A stretch of DNA of 64,000 nucleotides, taken from assembly GCA_033032175.1 (NCBI GenBank), contig CM065319.1, forward strand, positions 15,039,018 through 15,103,017. Reading direction: 5' to 3'. Positions 1-10,864 of this stretch are shown here, piece after piece. This DNA comes from Saturnia japonica. Its lineage: Eukaryota; Arthropoda; Insecta; Lepidoptera; Saturniidae. The notes below the pieces were generated by a model. That model did no database searches. It saw nothing but the letters and a program-made list of their open reading frames with translations, and had not been told where the DNA came from. A program made the translations under genes and the position numbers. Each line of letters opens with the position of its first letter. Positions within the stretch are counted from its first letter, which is position 1.

Positions 1-281
1 TACAATTTTTTGTGATTGCTAAGTAAATCGTGATTCGTTTTGGACAAGACTGAAAAGACCTTACATTCATTCGTGCAGTCAACTCAATTATATTTATTGT
101 TATAAAACTAAATGAACTTATCCAATTTCACGGTTTACCGACTAATGTATCTGATTAATGACTTACAGAGTTGTTGTACTTTCCATTCCTGCCAACTAAA
201 TATGTGATTTTGCCATGCTAAGCTTAAAGACGATGTTCATGAGGAAAGCGTAATAACTCTTTTTGTCGTAAATTATGTTGT

Positions 282-560
282 TTTTTCTTCTTTCTAACTT
301 GACTACTAGTCCTCTTTGTTGAAGACCATTGCTGCCATTATCGGGTGAATATAGAGTGTCCTGTCTCATGATGATTTTAGTATCCTAATAAGATGGTGGC
401 TCCCTTGTTAGAACTTTCTAGGGAGTTTTTGTGGCGTCTCAGACTTTATGGTCTATATCATTATTTTCAATCTGCTTCACTTGTGCACAATAACCAAGCT
501 TTGTTATGCAAAATGCCACCCGTATTACACAATATTTGACCCTATACCCTACAACACAAA
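282..560 (-). repeat. Family N repeat, reverse copy
   Basis: Diverged reverse-complement copy of the roughly 350-bp repeat seen forward at 16345-16690 and 54120-54460. Shared landmarks, read on the minus strand, are the 'GGAGCCACCATCTTGTTAGG' block, the 'AATGGCAGTAATGGTCTTC' block and the 'GGGTCAAATATTGTGTAATA' stretch. No terminal inverted repeats, poly(A) tail or target-site duplication were recognised, so the class is unknown. The open frame at 439-696 on the minus strand is a by-product of this repeat and its flank. Confidence 0.6.
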
Positions 561-827
561 TTGATGAATAAAAAAAAAACACTACGACATTTTGAGTTCC
601 AAAAAAAAATTTAAAATTATACTTGAATAGCATATCAAAAATCAAGGCATAAAGATATGTATCATGAGCGTAGCATATACATAGATAGCATAGCAAAAAT
701 TTTTTACCCGTAAACCATAAAAATCAGAGATAAACGTTAATAAAAGTAATCAGTTGAAAATTAAACTTTAGCTTTATTTTAAATTTGTGGCATGAATACA
801 AGCATTGAATATTCTGCTAGTTATAAG

Positions 828-1100
828 GGCCCTGAAGCCTCAGACGGCTTTTACAGCTTCACCGTGGCTTGGGGGCGAGGCGCATAAGGCACTCAGCCCT
901 TTTATATTACTCTACTCTATAAACTCAGCTGCGAAAGCGTGACAACATGTTCAAGGTCGCCAAAGTGGCCGGACCTCTGCTTGGACTGTTGCCGATCAAA
1001 CAAAAAAGTCGCGTTCTAGCTAATTCCTTAGACTAAAAATTCGAGCTAAATAACTATATATACATTTACCTGCCTCCTGGAAGGAAGGAAGGAAACATGT
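828..1100 (-). mobile_element. Family P poly(A)-type retroelement, reverse copy
   Basis: Read on the minus strand this copy contains the family P landmarks 'GAGGTCCGGCCACTTTGG', 'GCCTTATGCGCCTCGCCCC', 'GCTGTAAAAGCC' and 'GGGCCCTTATAACTAG'. It extends upstream to a 'TAGCTCGAATTTTTAGTC' segment also present in the copy at 36820-37100, so these two are the longest copies here. Other copies end in A-runs and two are flanked by target-site duplications, so the family moved by retrotransposition. It could be a SINE or the 3' tail of a LINE. Confidence 0.65.
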
Positions 1101-2640
1101 GTTTAATATGTATTTAGGAATACTAAATTCCCTAGAACCATTAAATGCGTCTAAGTCTTATCTAAGTTCTTTCACTGGCGCCGAGTAATAGAGTGCAAAG
1201 GAGTGCGCTTGCACTCCACTGTCGGGAACGAATACTTAAGATTACGTATTTTTTAAATTGAGTTATTGTTTGAATAAAAACTTAAGATGTCTAAGGTTCC
1301 TGTTCAATTTTACGATACATGTGTAATTTTATTTATAGATTCTATTTAATTACTTTATTAACTAACTATGATAGCGTGTAGAAACTGATGCACCTTCCTG
1401 AAAGTAATCCTGGCGACACACTTGAGTTCTGTAAACCATATATTTGTTTAATAATTTTGACCACAATATTCGATATAAAACATACATCAAAGCAAAACTT
1501 ATACCTGTACTACAAAATGAATGGATACGTCATACGTCTCTAAAACTCAAATGACGAACAAAAAGCAAGTACCCACACTATTTCATTGTTTGCTTATTAT
1601 AAAATTCGTAAATGCAAAATAATAATAACTAGCGGTCGCCCAATGATCGAAATTTGACCAGCGACTTTTTAATGATAGACTATTTTCTGTTTGACATTTG
1701 CAGTATGAGCCTAAACAATGAGTATTATATCACTTGCTGTCACTTTTCATTGAGTGACAATGTCAATAATTTGGGGGGTCTAAGTTCAATAGCACTGGTC
1801 GGGTTAGGATTCGCAGTATTAATTTATTTAATTTAATATATTAGTAAGAGATATTATAGATAAATTTTAGCTTTCTGCACTCCTTTTCCATATAAACTTT
1901 AACCATGCCAAATCTCAGTCTTCCGTGCACGCAATACGCTTAAAAAGGATACATAGATTTTGCTTCACGTATAATGATGATTACGAAACTTTTAGAAACA
2001 TCAGTAGTTTTTTTTTCAATAATCCATTCATTAACAAGAAATTTGACTTTTTTTATAAATAGTATATGCTAGTAGGATTTCTCGCGCCGACAGTGAGTCA
2101 TAAGTCCGTCCTTTCATCTCAGCATAATTCCATCAAAGACGATTTACTGCGGCATGAAGACTTTATAGTATATACAGTTCTTATAAATAGATTTACTAAT
2201 AATTACATTTCGTGTAAAGTTCTCCATAGCTTCTTATGTTATTTATTGTTAATGTATGAGTTATAATGACATTATTCTGTATCTGTTTTCGGTGTAAGTA
2301 GAGATATATGCCGATTATAGTATTAGTGGATTTCGGCCATCATAAACCAGGTGTAACACCGACCATGGTTGGCATACTTATGACATCTAGTATGTAATAT
2401 ATCCGAAATTTCTTTGCTACTTCCGCCTGAATAACAGATTATCAGTTATTTCGCCTTTCAGCAACAAAAAACATTTGTTGTTAATTGTTGAGATGAATGT
2501 GATAATGTTTAATGTGAAAGTAAGTGTCGAAAAGAAGAACAATCAGAAAGAGAAATTGTCAGAAAGTGAAACGATTAAAGAGATGCGGTCAAGCCCGTAG
2601 ACCCGATAGTTATTAACCTATAAGGAATAAATGTAAAAAA
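1101..2640. other. AT-rich stretch without recognisable gene
   Basis: Both strands were read for exon-like open frames with splice borders and for long repeats. Only short open frames with no resemblance to a known family appear (for example 1654-1836 and 2066-2266). I see no terminal repeats or reverse-transcriptase-like peptide. Confidence 0.4.
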
Positions 2641-2649
2641 GTGTTAAGC

Positions 2650-2838
2650 ATACATACATAAATCACTCCTATTTCCCAACGGGGTAGGCAGAGACACCGT
2701 TCTTCCACCAGCTACGATCCTGACATACATCTTTCGCTTCTTCAACATTCATTAATTTTTCCATGCATGTTCGTCGGTTTAGAGTACCTACTGTTGATCT
2801 GACCTTTCTTCAGAACCTCTTTGATTTGATCGATGAAC
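2650..2838 (-). pseudogene. Non-LTR retrotransposon ORF2 C-terminal remnant
   Basis: On the minus strand this reads FIDQIKEVLKKGQ, then after a frame change MNVEEAKDVCQDRSWWKNG followed by SAYPVGK and a stop. Together these resemble the extreme C-terminus of reverse-transcriptase polyproteins of lepidopteran RTE-like LINEs, where a Cys/Arg/Trp-rich tail closes the protein. The frame is broken between the two peptide blocks and nothing of the polymerase domain is present, so it is a dead 3' fragment. Confidence 0.6.
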
Positions 2839-2869
2839 AAATAATAATAAAGAGAATTAAAACTGTGTT

Positions 2870-3965
2870 GGTGATGAGTGATGACTGATGAGACGTGAAA
2901 CGACCACAATCTTCTTTTCTTGGTTTCCGTACCTCAAAAGGAAAAAGGAACCCTTATAAGATTAGTTCGTTGTCTGTCTGTCAAGACCTTTTTCTTCAGG
3001 AACGCGTGGAGGTATCAAGTTGAAATTAATATCAAATCCTCAGGTCTGCAATCCCTTGAAGCTGTCAAAAAATAAAACTTCTTAGTCAACGCAATCAAAA
3101 GATAGGTATGGCCGTTTATACCGCATATTTTAACAATCGCAAGGGGAATAAAAACATATTTGGGTACTCCCAGTTGACCTAGAATCATGAAATTTAGCAA
3201 GAAGCAATGTCTTAAGATACAAACATCTTAGCATTCCATGAATTCACCGTGCGGGTGCCGGGTCCGTCGTGTAGCAGACAGAGGGAACACGAGCATTCCC
3301 TGGGACTTGCGTCCCAGGTGTAGGTTTAAGAGGCCCCCTTATGATGCACATCAGCGCTCACCTAGACTGCTCGCGATACCCTCCTTGCCGAGCCAGATTT
3401 GGTCAGAGCCTGTTAATGCTGCTTTAGATACCCGTTCTAAAATAGAACTTACTGCAGTTCTCGACAGGCCGAGGTCTTTTAACAAGTTATAGAGAGGTTT
3501 CGCTGGAATACCTCTCGCTCCCACTTCCACCGCATATAAGTTAACCGTATAGGCGTTCTTGGTTAACTCGTTACATAGATCGTAATATTTATTAATTTTT
3601 ATTACGTGGTCTTTAGGTATATTAGTTTCCCTCGGTACAGTAAGCTTTACAAGTACTACAAGTAATTAAAGGGAAAAAATCCGAAAACCGTAAATTTAAA
3701 ACTTTGTGAACCGTAATTTGTGACCAAAAATTTGCGATTACTTATTTGCTGTTGGTAATCTGACCGTGGCATATGTCGATCTATGGGGACAACAGTTTTC
3801 CAATGGCAAATTAAGTTTGACTCTCAATATAGTTCATTTTTTCATTACAATTTGTTCGGTGTTTACTTCAGAAATGTTACCTAATTTTTTTTTATGTAGC
3901 CGTACAATTACGGAACCATCGGGGCGCGATTCCGACTCACACTTGGCCCGTTTTTTAGTATAGGT
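2870..3965 (+). repeat. Dispersed repeat split by a nested LINE fragment
   Basis: Two halves of what looks like one repeat lie on either side of a foreign block. The 5' half (2870-3220) has 'CAGGAACGCGTGGAGGTATC' and 'CAATCGCAAGGGGAATAAA'. The 3' half (3665-3965) has 'GAAAACCGTAAATTT', 'GGCATATGTCGATCTATGG' and ends 'CGACTCACACTTGGCCCG'. This order of landmarks is familiar to me from a common lepidopteran repeat ending in 'CCGACTCGCACTTGGCCGG'. The intervening 3221-3664 block encodes a retroelement peptide on the opposite strand. Confidence 0.5.
3351..3664 (-). pseudogene. Retrotransposon polyprotein fragment
   Basis: On the minus strand there is an open frame of about 104 codons without an initiating Met, closed by a stop at 3351-3353. 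It includes KYYDLCNELTKNAY, YAVEVGARGIPAKPLYNLL, KDLGLSRTAVSSILERVSK and AALTGSDQIWLGKE. The 'EVGARG.PA..LYNL..DLGLSR' pattern is one I associate with reverse-transcriptase ORFs in lepidopteran genomes, C-terminal to the polymerase domain. Exact clade is not resolved. Upstream and downstream parts are missing, so this is a fragment, apparently nested inside the repeat at 2870-3965. Confidence 0.6.
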
Positions 3966-4109
3966 ATACACATATTACACAAGTCTATGATTCCTTAAGG
4001 ATTTTTTAAGTCTTTTCATTTAGTATATATCATATATTTTTAATAATATTATGTAAACTTTGGTCTGTACCTACCTATGATTTTTAAGACATAATTAGAA
4101 AAGTTTTTT

Positions 4110-4290
4110 TTAATTGTTCGGTACATTAACGGTGCTGCCCCTGATGATAAGCACAGCACAATCCAAAAACAACGGCGACCACCGAGAGATAAGAATATGT
4201 GCAACAAATGCAACAAAAACACCCGATTTTGTGTCACAGATGTTACAGTGTATATTATCAATAAATTACCATCAGGCGGGTCGTATGAAT
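4110..4290 (+). repeat. Family H repeat fragment
   Basis: Contains 'GATAAGCACAGCACAATCCA' and 'GGCGACCACCGAGAGATAAG', the signature of a family also found at 25265-25490, 38040-38520, 46805-47010, 50600-50780 and 51430-51665. The copy is short and is followed at once by the outer end of the long inverted-repeat element at 4296. Confidence 0.55.
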
Positions 4291-4295
4291 AGAGT

Positions 4296-4760
4296 AAGAT
4301 CCCAGAGCGATAAGACACAACTTATTTTCTAAAGTATAGAACTTTCGGTTCTTAGTAGTCCCTCGTGTACTTTTTAATACCTGTACGTTTGTGGAGTTGG
4401 CTCGGTGACACCTGCGCAGGTACCAGGTGAGAAAGGTAACTAAAAATCAGAGTTACTTAACTTAAATTTTAATGACTGATTTTTATATATATTTTGTAGA
4501 ATATTACTCTGAAGTAATATCAAAAAAGTCAGACATTTTCCATGGGCCAGAACTTTTGTCAGACGCTTTAAAGCTCTACAAAAAAAAAATGAACTTAATT
4601 TATTTTTAAATGTCTGATTTTTATATATGTTATTAAGATAAATATTACAAAGTTATATTTAACAGTCAGACAAATTGCAATGACCAAACATCCCCTAAAC
4701 ACAAAAATTACTCAACTATGAGTATGAGCGCGAGAGTACTATGCGCATGCGCTTCTGAGT
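4296..4760 (+). repeat. Left arm of foldback element
   Basis: Pairs with 5374-5842 in inverted orientation. The match runs from 'AAGATCCCAGAGC' at the outer end to 'GAGTATGAGCGCGAGAG' near the inner end, with scattered substitutions and small indels. Confidence 0.85.
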
Positions 4761-5016
4761 AAAATATCTTAATATTTGAAAAATACTTACTGCTTTCAAT
4801 TTCATATTTTTGTATATCTATTTAAATAAGATGAAATTTTTAATTAAAATAATAATCATTTAAAAGTAATTATATAGGGAAAAATGATTTTTTTCGTAGC
4901 AATTGTCTTTCAAAAAGAATCATTTTTATTTTATTTTAAAAAAGATATCAATTGTAATAATTTTAGTAAAATAAATAATTAATTATGATGAATTAATGAA
5001 ATAATTTGATTGTCTC

Positions 5017-5127
5017 TTAATCATCTTCATCATCGTCATAATAATCATTTGAATTTTCATCATTAAGTACATCACGATACTGTCCACTCAAGTCATCATC
5101 ATCATCACTAGTTATATTGTTTAACAT
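5017..5127 (-). CDS. Small acidic reading frame in foldback element
   Basis: A 36-codon frame begins ATG at 5125-5127 (minus strand) and stops at 5017-5019. It starts MLNNITSDDDDDLSGQ and ends NDYYDDDEDD: 17 of its 36 residues are Asp or Glu and there is almost no basic residue. I do not recognise the protein. Acidic tails or leaders occur in several transposase families, so this may be an exon remnant of the parental transposase. It could also be a chance frame on a GAT/ATC-rich microsatellite-like tract. No promoter or splice site was identified. Confidence 0.25.
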   Translation of the reverse strand: MLNNITSDDDDDLSGQYRDVLNDENSNDYYDDDEDD

Positions 5128-5373
5128 TTTATATTAACATTTTAAAGATGCTTCCGAGGATTCTTCCATAGTCTCTATTGAAAATAACTTGATATCACTC
5201 ACAAATCACACGATATAACTGACAAAAACATGTGGTCTCATAAACCAGAATATAGAACTGTACTGTATACTATACAGTGTGTGCACCTGGCATATACACA
5301 TACACAAACAGTAGACTGAAACAGATTGTGGATGTAGCAAGGGGAAACCGAGTTACCATGGATGTCTCATTCG

Positions 5374-5842
5374 CTCTGAAACGCATGTTTAGTGCGCTCT
5401 CGTGCTCATACTCATAGTTCAGTAATTTTTGTGTTTAGGGGATGTTTGGTCATTACAATTTGTCTGACTGATTAAATATAACTTTGTAATATTTATCTTA
5501 ATAACATATATAAAAATCAGACATTTAAAAATAAATTAAGTTCATTTTTTTTTGTAGAGTTTTAAAGCGTCTGACAAAAGTTCTGGCCCATGGAAAACGT
5601 CTGACGTTTTTGATATTACTTCAGAGTAATATTCTACAAAATATATATAAAAATCAGTCATTTAAATTTAAGTTAAGTAACTCTGATTTTTAGTTACCTT
5701 TCTCACCTGGTACCTGCGCAGGTGTCACCGAGCCAACTCCACAAACGTACAGGTATTAAAATAAAAAGCACACGAAAGACTACTAAGAACCGAAAGTTCT
5801 ATGCTTTAGAAAATAAGTTGTGTCTTATTGCTCTGGGATCTT
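5374..5842 (-). repeat. Right arm of foldback element
   Basis: Reverse complement of 4296-4760. The block 'AGTTCTGGCCCATGG' and the 'CACCTGCGCAGGTACC' block of the left arm are preserved in mirror image. Confidence 0.85.
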
Positions 5843-6346
5843 GGACTTAGAATGTTTGTCACCTTTGTAGTATATTAAAAAAGTTTTATAGAAGGTTCAT
5901 AATTAAAAAAATAAATATATTTACCAAATCTCAAAACTGTATGTTATATAACCCTATATTTAAATAACACATATAATAAGGTACATTTTGTATACCTATG
6001 TTAAATATTATATCATCTATATAAATATAGTAAATACATACATTTATTCATTCTGTAGGTATATAAGTAATTTAAGATCTTCAAATGTAATTGTAAAAAG
6101 AGAAAACAAAAACTTACACAATAAACCTTGAATAATGTGCATCTTTTTTAAGAGTAGGTATTTACATGCTAATGCTTCGAGTACGAATACTATTGCTATT
6201 TTAAACTAAATTTTGTATGTCTGACAACCTTCTAGACCTCGATATAGTTAACTTACAGAAAATTGTTAAGGACATAAATAAATAATTGTGCATGTTCAAT
6301 ATATGTATTATAATTAAATTGTTGTAAAAGTTGTTTATGTCATGTA

Positions 6347-7616
6347 TTAGGTCCTTACATATGAAATTGGCGTTTTGTTGAACTGGTTACTTTGATCTGA
6401 AATATCTGGCGTCTGTTTAGAAATTCCAAATTCAATTTTATTCCAAATTTAGGCTTGTGTATTTATGTTTCGAATTTAGTGATTCATTTGTTTTCGCACC
6501 ATTTTATTTTTCTTTGACATCGTTCTTTTCCCAAAATAGAAAATTTAAAATATCACCTTATTTTCGAATATAAGTTCCATTATGGCATCAGCGCTGCAGA
6601 ATCATCTCGAAGGATTAATGATATGTGTGGGAAAGCTACTGTAAAAGAAAACACGGTACGTTTTTGATTCCGTTTTCGTTCTGGAAATTTTGACCTATGA
6701 AACAAACCCTGTGGATAGTCGGAGACCCTAGTTGAAAATGAAGAATCAAAGGTGATCGTTGAAGCGGATCATTCGCAAACCACATCAGAGTTAGCGGCAG
6801 GCTTCGGTATGAGTGATAAAAAAAAATTAATTCACTTGATACAAACAGGAAAAGTGAAAAAGCTCGAGAAATGGGTACCGCATGAATTGACTGAAGCACG
6901 CCAACAAACACCTATTGAGTTCTGCATTACATTACTCAACCGTCACAATAACGAGGGAATTTTGAATCGTATTGTTTCTTGTGATGAAAATTGGATCCTT
7001 TACGACAATCGGAAACGCTCATCACAGTGGTTGAACCCAGGAGAACCGGCCAAATCCTGTCCCAGGTCTTCTCAGAAAAAGGTACTGGTGAGTGTTTGGT
7101 GGACCAGTGCTGGTGTCATACACCACAGCTTCGTAAGATGATAACTGTCCAGACGATAACGGCAGATTTGTATTGTGCATGATGGAAAAGATAGCCGTTA
7201 AACAACCGAGACTGGTCAATATCTCAGGCCCACTGCTGCTTCAGAAACACGCTAGACCTCATACTTTACGACCGACGGTCGCTAAATTAGAGGAACTGCG
7301 GTTGGAATGACTCCGAAACCCACCATATTCTCCGGACATTGCTCCAACAGATTACCACTTTTTTCGGAATTTGGAAAATTTCTTGCAAGTAAAATAAATT
7401 CAATTCCGATGAGGCTGTCCAAACTGCCTTCAAAGATTTTATTGATTCTTGCTCCCACAATTTTTTCAGTAATGGAATCAATGAACTACCTTTAAAATGG
7501 CGAAAGTGCATAGATAATATTGCTGCATACTCCGATTGATTAAATGTAAAATCCATAATATTTTTTTCATTTTACTTTTACCATATAAAACAATAATTTC
7601 ATATGTAAGGACCTAA
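6347..7616 (+). mobile_element. mariner element, near full length, decayed
   Basis: A 1270-bp element with terminal inverted repeats 'TTAGGTCCTTACATATGAAA' at the left and its complement at the right end (7595-7616). A TA dinucleotide flanks each end (6345-6346 and 7617-7618), the target-site duplication expected for Tc1/mariner elements. Length and gene content fit an autonomous mariner of the DD37D type, similar to the moth 'mori' group. The transposase reading frame is broken (separate entry). An internally deleted relative lies at 18096-18446. Confidence 0.9.
6566..7539 (+). pseudogene. mariner transposase pseudogene
   Basis: Reading one frame from about 6566 gives a mariner N-terminus (FHYGISAAESSRRINDM), then in-frame stops TGA, TGA and TAG before 6752. 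An open stretch to 7141 follows with the helix-turn-helix region SQTTSELAAGFGMSDKKKL, the linker WVPHELTEARQQ and catalytic block CDENWILYDNRKRSSQWLN, which holds the first Asp. After a frameshift the second catalytic motif, normally LLLHDNARPH, reads LLLQKHARPH, so the Asp is lost. The third motif survives in another frame as PPYSPDIAPTDYHFF near 7316. The frame closes at 7537-7539. The product would be inactive. Confidence 0.9.
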
Positions 7617-7679
7617 TATTATACCTAGTGTTTTTTATACGCTGTTGAAGTTGTGTACATTTTAATCTATAGAAATAAA

Positions 7680-7800
7680 ATCACGCAAAAACTGGAACAT
7701 TGTGATAATTATTTTTTTTACTCCTTAGACTTGGTAACTTGTTGTACTTGTTTATAGTAAAAAAAAATGATCACAATCTATCTAGTTTTTGCGTGATCAT
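7680..7800. mobile_element. Short Tc1-like MITE
   Basis: About 120 bp bounded by inverted repeats 'ATCACGCAAAAACTGG' (left) and 'CTAGTTTTTGCGTGAT' (right), each continuing inward to 'ATTGTGAT' / 'ATCACAAT'. The 'CACGCAAAAACT' end is typical of Tc1-type elements in insects. No coding content. Confidence 0.75.
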
Positions 7801-7834
7801 ATTTCATACATACATATATGTGATTTGCGACAGA

Positions 7835-7985
7835 TTTTAACTTGAGGGTGGTAGTTAGCCAATTACGACGTTTTCCTTCACCGAAAGTTAAGGCTCATTG
7901 TAAGGATTCGGACTCACGTTTATCGACGTAGCGCTGTGTCCGTACACGCCAACACAGAGCCACTAACGCTTCAAGCATTAACTAG
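7835..7985 (+). repeat. Family G repeat fragment
   Basis: Contains 'AACTTGAGGGTGGTAGTTAG', 'TTTTCCTTCACCGAAAGT' and 'GGACTCACGTTTATCGACG'. Similar blocks occur at 26455-26625 and 45035-45190. Orientation is arbitrary and class unknown. Confidence 0.5.
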
Positions 7986-9059
7986 CTAAAATACATAAAT
8001 TTATACCAAAAAAAGAATAGCCCAAAACAGTAAATATGTAGTTAAAACATTACCAACATAGTTGGCCCAAGGGCCTATTCCAAATACGTCTAACAATTAC
8101 AATTGTTAAAAGCAGTTCCTTATATCATCGGCCATTGTATTCAACGTTGATTAAAATTTTTTTACATCTTATAAATCGATGCGGCGACATAACAAAGCGA
8201 CTCGTGCCCGGTGACCTAGAACCTAGGTAGACTCACAATGTGTGTACCTACAAGATGTCTTTGTACACATTTATTGCATTGTATCTCTAAGTCGTTCTGC
8301 TAAGCAAAACTACACTTTAAAATAGGTTATAAAAGTTTAAAATAACTTAACAAAATTCATGAAATACCACAAATTTGAATTGAATTACGTAAGCCGTGTG
8401 TCAAGAGACTGAACCATCATACGAGTAAACACAATGATGTCATAGTAAGTAATCCGCCTACAATGATTCTGTTCTTAGGTTTTTGAGTTAATGCGGAATT
8501 TTGATTCACTCTGTTCTAGTGTTGCCATTCGTCCCGATATATCGGGCCAGTCACCGTCCGCGTCATTGCATCATTACACCTGCCCTGCCCTCTCTCTCGA
8601 TGTCCCGACAAAGCACTATTTTACCCAGATTCTCTGTGCGGTCACCAAATTTCAAAAACTCATGCCAAATTACTTGTATGCGCTGGGCAAAGAAGAAATT
8701 GGTGTGATTTTGAACAACAGTTCATTTCAAGTTGAAAGTTTTAAGAAAAACAAAATTATGCGAATATATTTTGTTTGCGATACACAGCCACAACGCCAAT
8801 GTGGAAACATAGTTATCATTAATTTCGAATCATGCAGCGGACCGATGAAAGAAATCGCCTGTAAATGGAAAATGTGGAGTCAGTAGGTACTTATTACAGT
8901 GCCCGATAAACTTCAATACGACTTGCACCGATTTTTATATACATGTAAAAAGGCAGAAAGAATAACTTAAGAAAAGTAATACCTTTAGCAAAATAAAAAT
9001 AAGCTATTTGTAACACTGTAATCAATAATTATATTTTCGTTTATTTTTAACAAACTTCA

Positions 9060-9290
9060 AAAAAAGTCGGAGGTGATCAATTCGAATGTTTTTTTTTTAA
9101 TGGATGTTGAGGCATAACTTCTTCGTTTATGAACCGATTTGGATGGTTATTCTTTTGTTGGATATGGGTTACATCAAGTGTGGTTGTGTTTTAATTTCAT
9201 TGGCATTAGACATTGAACTTCCAAGATACACCAGGGAACTCTGGGAAATCGTTAAAGTTGTTTTTTTTTGTTAAAAATTGTTTTGTTCTC
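9060..9290 (+). repeat. Family K repeat
   Basis: Starts 'AAAAAAGTCGGAGGTGATC' and contains 'TTATGAACCGATTTGGATGG' and 'TTTCATTGGCATTAGAC'. The same order recurs at 35140-35430, 36586-36750 and, reversed, 55105-55270. It lies within the TIR element at 8517-9434 and is absent from that element's second copy, so it may be a further nested insertion. Confidence 0.55.
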
Positions 9291-9312
9291 TTTGCGTACC
9301 GACGCGCGACGA

Positions 9313-9394
9313 TTTTTTTTTAGATCTGACTACACTGTTAGCCTTAGGGGCCATAAAGTCGCTGCGGCTTTTACAGCTTCACCGGACTTGGCCA
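9313..9394 (-). mobile_element. Family P retroelement, 5'-truncated, with TSD
   Basis: On the minus strand this 82-bp copy ends in an A-run (T-run at the + strand left end). It is flanked by the 11-bp direct repeat 'ACGCGCGACGA' at 9302-9312 and 9395-9405. The related sequence in the second TIR element copy (about 43772-43790) has the same site once and uninterrupted. Poly(A) tail, 5' truncation and TSD together show target-primed reverse transcription. Confidence 0.85.
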
Positions 9395-9479
9395 ACGCGC
9401 GACGAGAGCCTATGTGCTATTTATGGCAACCCTACCCCGTGAACCCTACGATTATGTACGAGATATCTCAAATTTTTTA

Positions 9480-10860
9480 TTTAATCTGCGTATAAAATAA
9501 TGACTTTTAATGCGATATCTCCATCTACCTACTAAAGATTCTTTTCGTTTTTCGCATACATTTGATAATTTAAATTTTATTTAGCAACATTATCATGTAC
9601 CCGACTACGACAAATAATAGGAACTTATTGTTTTTCTATGTATTTTATTTTATAGTTGTTAAATGTGGTAGTAATTGAAGGAACTCATGTATTACATAAT
9701 CGACTTTGTAATAACCTAGTAAAAACAACTGAATATAATTAAACTTTGGCACTAACAATGCTTCAATGTATTTTATTTTTGCATCTAGAGGTTGTAATAC
9801 TATTTTCATGATTAATACAATAGACAATTTATAATACCATATATGTATTTTATGAATTTAGATTTATTAACTTTGATTTAAAAAGTCCGTGATGTTAAAA
9901 ACATACAAGCCCTGTCAGAATATCAACGCTGCAGTGCTGAAGAGCCGTGAAGATTTACGTTCAGATGAAGAACTATTTGACTCCATTCAATATTTATTTA
10001 TTAAGTCATTTTAAATTACGCTACATAAAAAACTAAATTCTGAATTGAGTATTTAAAAGAACTTCAAAATTTAAACATTTTTGTAACGACGTTTAAAAAA
10101 TCATATTTGACAGCTGAAATTTGGTGAAACGTATTTATAATTCGTGAACAAAAATAAAACGAAATTAAAGAGAAATCAAATAATAAAGTAAAAATTCGTT
10201 CATTACTGTAATTTTTTTAAATTCGTGAGCGACCTCTAATTTTTTTTTAATGAGCTTAGTTTGGATGGGAGTTCTTAAAACATGAACTAATAATATATTT
10301 TTATAAAACAGTGGAAGAAGTAAGTAGTCGTTATTTAAACATGTAGGTACGTATACGAGTAATTGATCTCTCGGCAACGGCTATAGAAAAAATATATCCT
10401 TTCTTTTTTATGTTCTCACCGATCATGAAATCTATATTTGGCCATTAATAGACGAAAAAAAAACAAACACGATATTCTAGTAGAAATAAATCATTATTCC
10501 TTGTTTAAGTAACACAAAATCATTATTTTTTTCTTTTAAGAAATTTTATCAACGTATATTCTTGGACGTGTAAAAAAATATTGTAATAAATTTTGTTGAT
10601 ACGTGCCTGTTTGTTAGCACATTGTTGTAAAGTGCTTTTAAATTAAACTCCGCTGAAACTGCGACTAATGAGATCTAGAGAATTTATGAAAGCGCATTTA
10701 ATTAGATTTGTGCATCATCACAAACTGTCTAAAGATACTGCATTGATTAATTGCCTTCACTTTCTCATGAAAAGCTACGAAAGTGAAAAATTACATAACT
10801 GTTTCACTATATTTATTAGTTATAATATAACATATAATTTTGCTGGATTGTAACAGTTAA
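9480..10860. other. AT-rich stretch, nothing recognised
   Basis: No exon-like open frame with splice borders, no retroelement peptide and no clear repeat end was found on either strand. The open frames at 9645-9827, 10165-10377 and 10668-10853 are composed of low-complexity AT-rich codons and look fortuitous. Confidence 0.4.
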
Positions 10861-10864
10861 ATGA

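Larger units (their letters stand above)
4296..5842. mobile_element. Foldback DNA transposon with ~465-bp terminal inverted repeats
   Basis: The left arm (4296-4760) and right arm (5374-5842) are reverse complements over nearly their whole length, starting with 'AAGATCCCAGAGC' at each outer end. Inside the arms the motif GTCAGAC or its complement recurs (4528, 4559, 4609, 4664 and mirrored on the right), a subterminal repeat pattern typical of transposase binding sites. The loop (4761-5373) holds a small acidic reading frame on the minus strand. No transposase domain is visible, so this is probably a non-autonomous derivative. A target-site duplication could not be fixed: flanks are 'AATAGAGT' and 'GGACTTAG'. 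Superfamily unknown. Confidence 0.85.
8517..9434. mobile_element. TIR element (hAT-like?), copy 1, with nested insertion
   Basis: Begins 'TAGTGTTGCCATTCG' and ends 'ATGGCAACCCTA', which are imperfect inverted repeats. A second copy at 43148-43813 shares both ends and interior blocks ('CCGATATATCGGG', 'GGACCGATGAAAGAAATCGC', the 'TTACAGTG' stretch, the Lys-rich AT tail). Copy 1 is longer because it also carries a family K block (9060-9290) and a family P insertion (9313-9394). The 131-codon open frame at 8491-8886 inside it is not conserved in copy 2 and is not called. Confidence 0.65.

Noticed and set aside
8491..8886. 131-codon open frame resembling a gene
   Set aside because: It lies mostly inside the TIR element at 8517-9434 and is not open in the second copy at 43148-43813.
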